A DNA stretch of 64,000 nt, taken from NCBI RefSeq assembly GCF_030704205.1, contig NZ_CP131913.1:2666001-2730000 (forward strand), in the 5' to 3' direction. How positions within the stretch are numbered: position 1 is the first letter of the stretch; each line of letters opens with the position of its first letter. This document shows positions 61,301 to 64,000 of the stretch, piece by piece. The notes beneath the pieces were generated by a model that saw only the letters and a list, made by a program, of their open reading frames with translations, was not told the DNA's origin and made no database searches. This DNA is from Halomonas alkalicola (GTDB taxonomy: Bacteria; Pseudomonadota; Gammaproteobacteria; Pseudomonadales; Halomonadaceae). A program made the translations under genes and the position numbers.

Positions 61301-61795
61301 CTCGAGCGCCAGGGTGAGGCGCCCCACGCCCAGCTCGTCCCGGGCCAGCGCCAGGTCCGACAGGGCGAGCCTGCCCTCGCCGCTTAGCCGGTGACCGTCG
61401 ACCTCCAGACGGCGCAGGCCGCTGGCCGACAGCTCGCGAATCGCCAGGCGTCGGGTCAGCAGGGACGCCAGCATGGCCGGCAGGGCGAGCTCAAGGCGGG
61501 CGGCATCGACTTCCAGCGCCAGCGGGAGCGCCTCGTCATCGCGCTCGATCACGAGCCGCTCCACGGTGAGGTGCTCCCAGCCGGGGCGCGAGCCCTCCCA
61601 GCGGATCGACAGCCCCTCCTGGCCGGAGAGCCTGGCCTGCAGCCAGGGGCTGTCCAGCAGGGCGGGCAGGGTCAGGATCACGCCAGCCAGGGCCAGCGCC
61701 ACGACGACGGCCGAGCCGCCCAGCCACCGCCAGGGGCCGCTCCGCGGGGGTCGCTCCTGCTGTCTCTTGTCGTCGTCGTCGCCTGGTCTGCCCAT
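58334..61795 (-). CDS. Giant AsmA-like membrane-anchored repeat protein
   Basis: 1153 residues. A charged N-terminus, one membrane helix (about 28-46, SAVVVALALAGVILTLPAL), then a very long beta-rich periplasmic body. At least three internal repeats are visible, each with (Y/F)LPE...L..GRA...G.L followed by LxGDLRLE-type and DLSGxRL strands: FLPEHAPVALQSGRAALDG, YLPEGAPFALSGGRADSRG, YLPEAAGVELLGGRASLEA. This architecture resembles YdbH/AsmA/TamB proteins thought to move phospholipids between membranes. Family placement is approximate. No nearby envelope genes clarify its role. Confidence 0.75.
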   Translation of the reverse strand: MGRPGDDDDKRQQERPPRSGPWRWLGGSAVVVALALAGVILTLPALLDSPWLQARLSGQEGLSIRWEGSRPGWEHLTVERLVIERDDEALPLALEVDAARLELALPAMLASLLTRRLAIRELSASGLRRLEVDGHRLSGEGRLALSDLALARDELGVGRLTLALEQATLARDGMPLAEEIALAADLSAAPFDPAAHPGQAALRFLSGDLTLAARADAWDLFNPYLAELGWLGLTGRGSLEGALSLERGVLAPGSRLVLDAAELGVTLDETALLAGRRQDDATPAWVVPGEAYRLSGAGRVTASVDEEATASGDAAAGRLAVTLEQLAMHQGEEPAPLLTGRRFELEASLPTDLAASPAPPDEARLSWQAATVPDVRALARFLPEHAPVALQSGRAALDGRLDYRAGELSGAFTLAGERVSLTLQGQPLRGDLRLDLALPGLDPEARRLDLSGTRLRLDVAGDERADALGLDLTLETARLASRVPLDTLRDQPQPPLDGELALSGRLDRLGFLDPFLTGLFDGSGIALSGGGEVRARARLMDGRVDAGSRLEVASDALGVSLPHARAEGRGRLVAEWRDTDTLPLRLDLRLEEAGMIRHADGARLLEGARLTLAAEGHPPEAGSSPLPERAALAWEGASLADVAVLSPYLPEGAPFALSGGRADSRGRLMLEEERIRGEAWLSGRRISGRLLGEEVSGEMTLELALGQASLDGSEFDLSGSRLTLSAAAANADEEQRLGSVLVAREARFTRLDQPSARRGRLVLEGMVDRLGFLDAFLPREHGLILRGSGRLAADLHLAGEQLLAPSHLRVDADDLAVGFLDYRAVGRGELDARLEGEAESPGARLTLSLPRFALRREAEQERTWLAGRHLTLETATPHFSTDPERLDIGAFTTRVALPIVEVPDLALYNAYLPEAAGVELLGGRASLEAALAMEGLGAHGDLVLQAFGTELRLASQRLTGDLRLEARLREGDLAERRFDASGSLLRLDNVTRRDADGQGEAGWWTRLSLEEGRLTWAEPLEVDARLGLAMRDSGLLARLFLAGARERDWLGRLLTVRDIQGEARLTMAADGIYLDEARLEGGPLALLAALAFRDERLDGQLYARLGRLAVGVALQEGERTLRFWQPRRWFGEQGREELEETSPEAFREALTPR

Positions 61796-61912
61796 TGGCC
61801 CATGGTAGCGCCTAACGAGGCTTCGTTGGCGAGGGTTTTATGGCATCATCTGCGCTCCGGCAGCCGCCGGCAGGATCTGGATCGCCAACGACGCAGGGCA
61901 GGCACAGCACGC

Positions 61913-62620
61913 ATGTTTCTCGATGAATTTCATTCGCCGGCAGGAGAGCGCGTCTGCATCTCCGCCGAGCAGGCCAGCCGTTTCGCCAAGGGAGTCGTCG
62001 GCGACTACAACCCCATCCATAACCCGGATGCGCGCCGTTTCTGCGTGCCGGGTGACCTGCTGTTCGCCCTGGTGCTGGCCCGCTTCGGGCTCTCCCAGCG
62101 GATGGATTTTCGCTTCCTGAACATGGTGGGTGACGGCACCCCGCTCTGTTTCCAGGAGGGGGAGGATGGCCTGATCCGCGTCTGCGACGAGAACGGCAAG
62201 TGTTACCTCGAGGTCACACGCAGCGGCGAGACGACCCGTGACGAGGCGGTGGTGGAGGCCTTCACCCGCTGCAACGTGGCCTTCTCCGGCAAGAACTTCC
62301 CCCACTACCTCAAGCCGCTGATGGAGGAGAAGGGGGTGATGTTCAACCCGCGCCGGCCGCTGGTGATCTACGACAGCATGGGCTTCTCCCTCGAGCGCCT
62401 CGACGCCCTGGCGCCGGAGCTGGCGCTGGACCGTTCATCCCTGGAGGTCAACGGCAAGCGCGGCGACTGCCTGCTGGAGTTCCACATCCAGTCCGGCGGT
62501 GTCTCCATCGGTACCGGCTCCAAGAAGCTGGTGGTCAGCGGCCTGTGCGACTACGACCCGACCTCCATGGACGAGATCGTCACCGAGTTCTATCGCCTCA
62601 AGGCCGCCTACGAGGCTTGA
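61913..62620 (+). CDS. DUF3581 family protein
   Basis: 235 residues starting MFLDEFHSPAGERVCISAEQASRFAKGVVGDYNPIHNPD, close to the hot-dog-like PIHNPDxRRFCVPGDLLF pattern of this gammaproteobacterial family. Soluble. Function unknown. The first Met lies close behind GCAGGGCAGG, and the longer upstream frame overlaps the AsmA-like gene and is rejected. Divergent from that gene. Confidence 0.88.
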   Translation: MFLDEFHSPAGERVCISAEQASRFAKGVVGDYNPIHNPDARRFCVPGDLLFALVLARFGLSQRMDFRFLNMVGDGTPLCFQEGEDGLIRVCDENGKCYLEVTRSGETTRDEAVVEAFTRCNVAFSGKNFPHYLKPLMEEKGVMFNPRRPLVIYDSMGFSLERLDALAPELALDRSSLEVNGKRGDCLLEFHIQSGGVSIGTGSKKLVVSGLCDYDPTSMDEIVTEFYRLKAAYEA

Positions 62621-62665
62621 CGCACCCGCGAGCGCTGCCGGCAGGGCCGGCTCGGAGGAGTCCCC

Positions 62666-64000
62666 ATGTCTCGACAGCTGGATGATGGCGAGGGCATCTC
62701 CGGGCATGCGCCCGAAAGCGACCTGGCCATCGCCCGCCGCGCGCGGCTCGAACCGATCCTGCCGCTGGCCGAGGCCCGCCTTGGCCTCGCCGCCGAGGAC
62801 CTGGTGCCCTTCGGCCATCATCGCGCCAAGCTCTCCCTCCCGCTGCTGCAGCGGCTGAAGGACCGCCCCCGCGGGCGCCTGGTGCTGGTCTCCGCCATCA
62901 CCCCGACCCCCGCCGGCGAGGGCAAGACCACCGCCTGCGTCGGGCTGGTGGACGCCCTCTCGCGCCTCGGAATCTCGGCCCTGGCCTGCCTGCGCGAGCC
63001 GTCCCTCGGGCCGGTGTTCGGCATGAAGGGCGGTGCCGCCGGTGGCGGGCGCGCCCAGGTGGTGCCCATGGAGGCCATCAACCTGCACTTCAACGGCGAC
63101 TTCCACGCCGTGACCGCGGCCCACAACCTGCTGGCCGCGCTGCTCGACAACCACCTCTACTGGGGCAATGCCCTGGGCATCGACCCGGCTCGGGTGGTGT
63201 GGTCCCGGGTGCTCGACCTCAACGATCGCAGCCTGCGCCGGGTGCGCATTGGCCTGGGGGAGGTGGAGCGCGAGAGCACCTTCGAGATCACCGCCGCCTC
63301 CGAGATCATGGCGATCCTCTGCCTGGCCGAGGACCTCGCCGACCTCGAGCGACGCCTGGGCCGCATCGTGGTGGCCTGGCGGCGCGACGACACCCCGGTG
63401 ACCGCGGCGGACCTGGGCGCGGTCGGCGCCATGTCCGCGCTGCTGCGCGATGCCCTGGCCCCCAACCTGGTGCAGACCCTGGAGCACACCCCGGTGCTGA
63501 TCCACGGCGGGCCCTTCGCCAACATCGCCCACGGCTGCAGCTCGCTGACGGCCACCCGGGCGGCCCTGGCGCTGGGCGAAGTGGTGGTCACCGAGGCGGG
63601 CTTCGGTGCCGACCAGGGGCTGGAGAAGTTCATCGACATCAAGTCGCGCCAGTCCGGCCTCTTTCCGGATGCCGTGGTGATCGTGGTGACCCTGCGTGCC
63701 CTGCGCTTCCATGGCGGAGCGAGCCGCGAGGCGATGCATCGTCCCGACCTCGCGGCGCTCATCGCCGGCCTCGACAACCTGGTCCGCCAGGTGGCCGTGG
63801 CCCGCGCCTTCGGCCTGGAGCCGGTGGTGGCCCTCAACGCCTTCCCGGACGACAGCGAGGCCGAGCGGGAGAGGCTGGCGGCCTGTTGCGTCGAGCTCGG
63901 CGTGGCCCTGGCGCACTGCGACCACTGGGCTCGGGGGGGGGAGGGCGCCCTGGCCCTGGCGCGGCGGGTGCTGGAACGGCTGGAGGAGGGCGGCGGCGAA
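62666..64000 (+). CDS. fhs: Formate-tetrahydrofolate ligase, 5' part
   Basis: 445 residues before the window ends, of about 560 expected. Makes 10-formyl-THF from formate, ATP and THF. The start MSRQLDDGEG follows CGGAGGAG. Visible are the P-loop-like ITPTPAGEGKTTACVGL, LREPSLGPVFGMKGGAAGGG, NLHFNGDFHAVTAAHNLLAA, the THF/ATP site GGPFANIAHGCSSL and TEAGFGADQGLEKFIDIK. 45 bp after the DUF3581 gene. Confidence 0.95.
   Translation, partial: MSRQLDDGEGISGHAPESDLAIARRARLEPILPLAEARLGLAAEDLVPFGHHRAKLSLPLLQRLKDRPRGRLVLVSAITPTPAGEGKTTACVGLVDALSRLGISALACLREPSLGPVFGMKGGAAGGGRAQVVPMEAINLHFNGDFHAVTAAHNLLAALLDNHLYWGNALGIDPARVVWSRVLDLNDRSLRRVRIGLGEVERESTFEITAASEIMAILCLAEDLADLERRLGRIVVAWRRDDTPVTAADLGAVGAMSALLRDALAPNLVQTLEHTPVLIHGGPFANIAHGCSSLTATRAALALGEVVVTEAGFGADQGLEKFIDIKSRQSGLFPDAVVIVVTLRALRFHGGASREAMHRPDLAALIAGLDNLVRQVAVARAFGLEPVVALNAFPDDSEAERERLAACCVELGVALAHCDHWARGGEGALALARRVLERLEEGGGE

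Overview
This is a GC-rich gammaproteobacterial chromosome segment, most likely from Halomonas or a close relative. The inference rests on gene content and uniformly GC-rich third codon positions: FabV, NhaD, paired AruF/AruG-type arginine succinyltransferases, DUF3581, the QseE-QseG-QseF cluster and PiT with its DUF47 partner. No rRNA, tRNA or CRISPR array was found.

Layout. 1-4.2 kb: CYTH phosphatase (partial), DUF47 + PiT phosphate transporter, argA. 4.2-8.6 kb: a 0.9-kb non-coding interval with GlrR-type operators, a very good sigma-54 promoter, a hairpin-rich predicted RNA and a strong terminator, followed by glrK(qseE)-qseG-glrR(qseF). This resembles the glmY-glrK-qseG-glrR arrangement of enterics, but the predicted RNA is much longer than GlmY. 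8.6-14 kb: xseA, a PRC-barrel envelope protein, guaB-guaA.

14.0-24.9 kb: an AT-richer accessory island directly downstream of guaA. It carries an Mza-type defence operon: cytosine-5 DNA methyltransferase, MutL/MORC-like GHKL ATPase, Z1 helicase, DUF4420 PD-(D/E)xK protein. The methyltransferase and the Z1 gene are each split by a different IS1380-family element. Removing each element with one copy of its 5-bp target duplication restores a continuous reading frame. The ATPase has a frameshift at an A8 run. The usual fifth (AIPR) gene is not visible, and an IS481-type element lies where it would start.

25-41 kb: psiE-like gene, small proteins, rnk, LysE exporter, an EAL protein with a degenerate receiver, a deleted aidB-like acyl-CoA dehydrogenase, NUDIX-MoxR-DUF58-TgpA cluster, glutathione peroxidase, fabV, and a GlxA-type regulator with an in-frame 30-bp tandem repeat. 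41-47.5 kb: arginine succinyltransferase operon astC-aruF-aruG-astD-astB, with aruG frameshifted by a 5-bp tandem duplication. 47.5-64 kb: qmcA-nfeD, DUF305, TRIC channel, an orphan PEP-CTERM-type acyltransferase, a GGDEF-EAL protein next to a PstS-like protein and a deleted porin, nhaD, an IS5-family element, a giant AsmA-like repeat protein, DUF3581, and the 5' part of fhs.

A recurring theme is gene decay: at least five host or island genes carry frameshifts or internal deletions, and two transposases are also broken. Either the lineage is accumulating pseudogenes or some of these are assembly errors. The two IS1380 insertions and the two internal deletions cannot be explained as base-calling errors.
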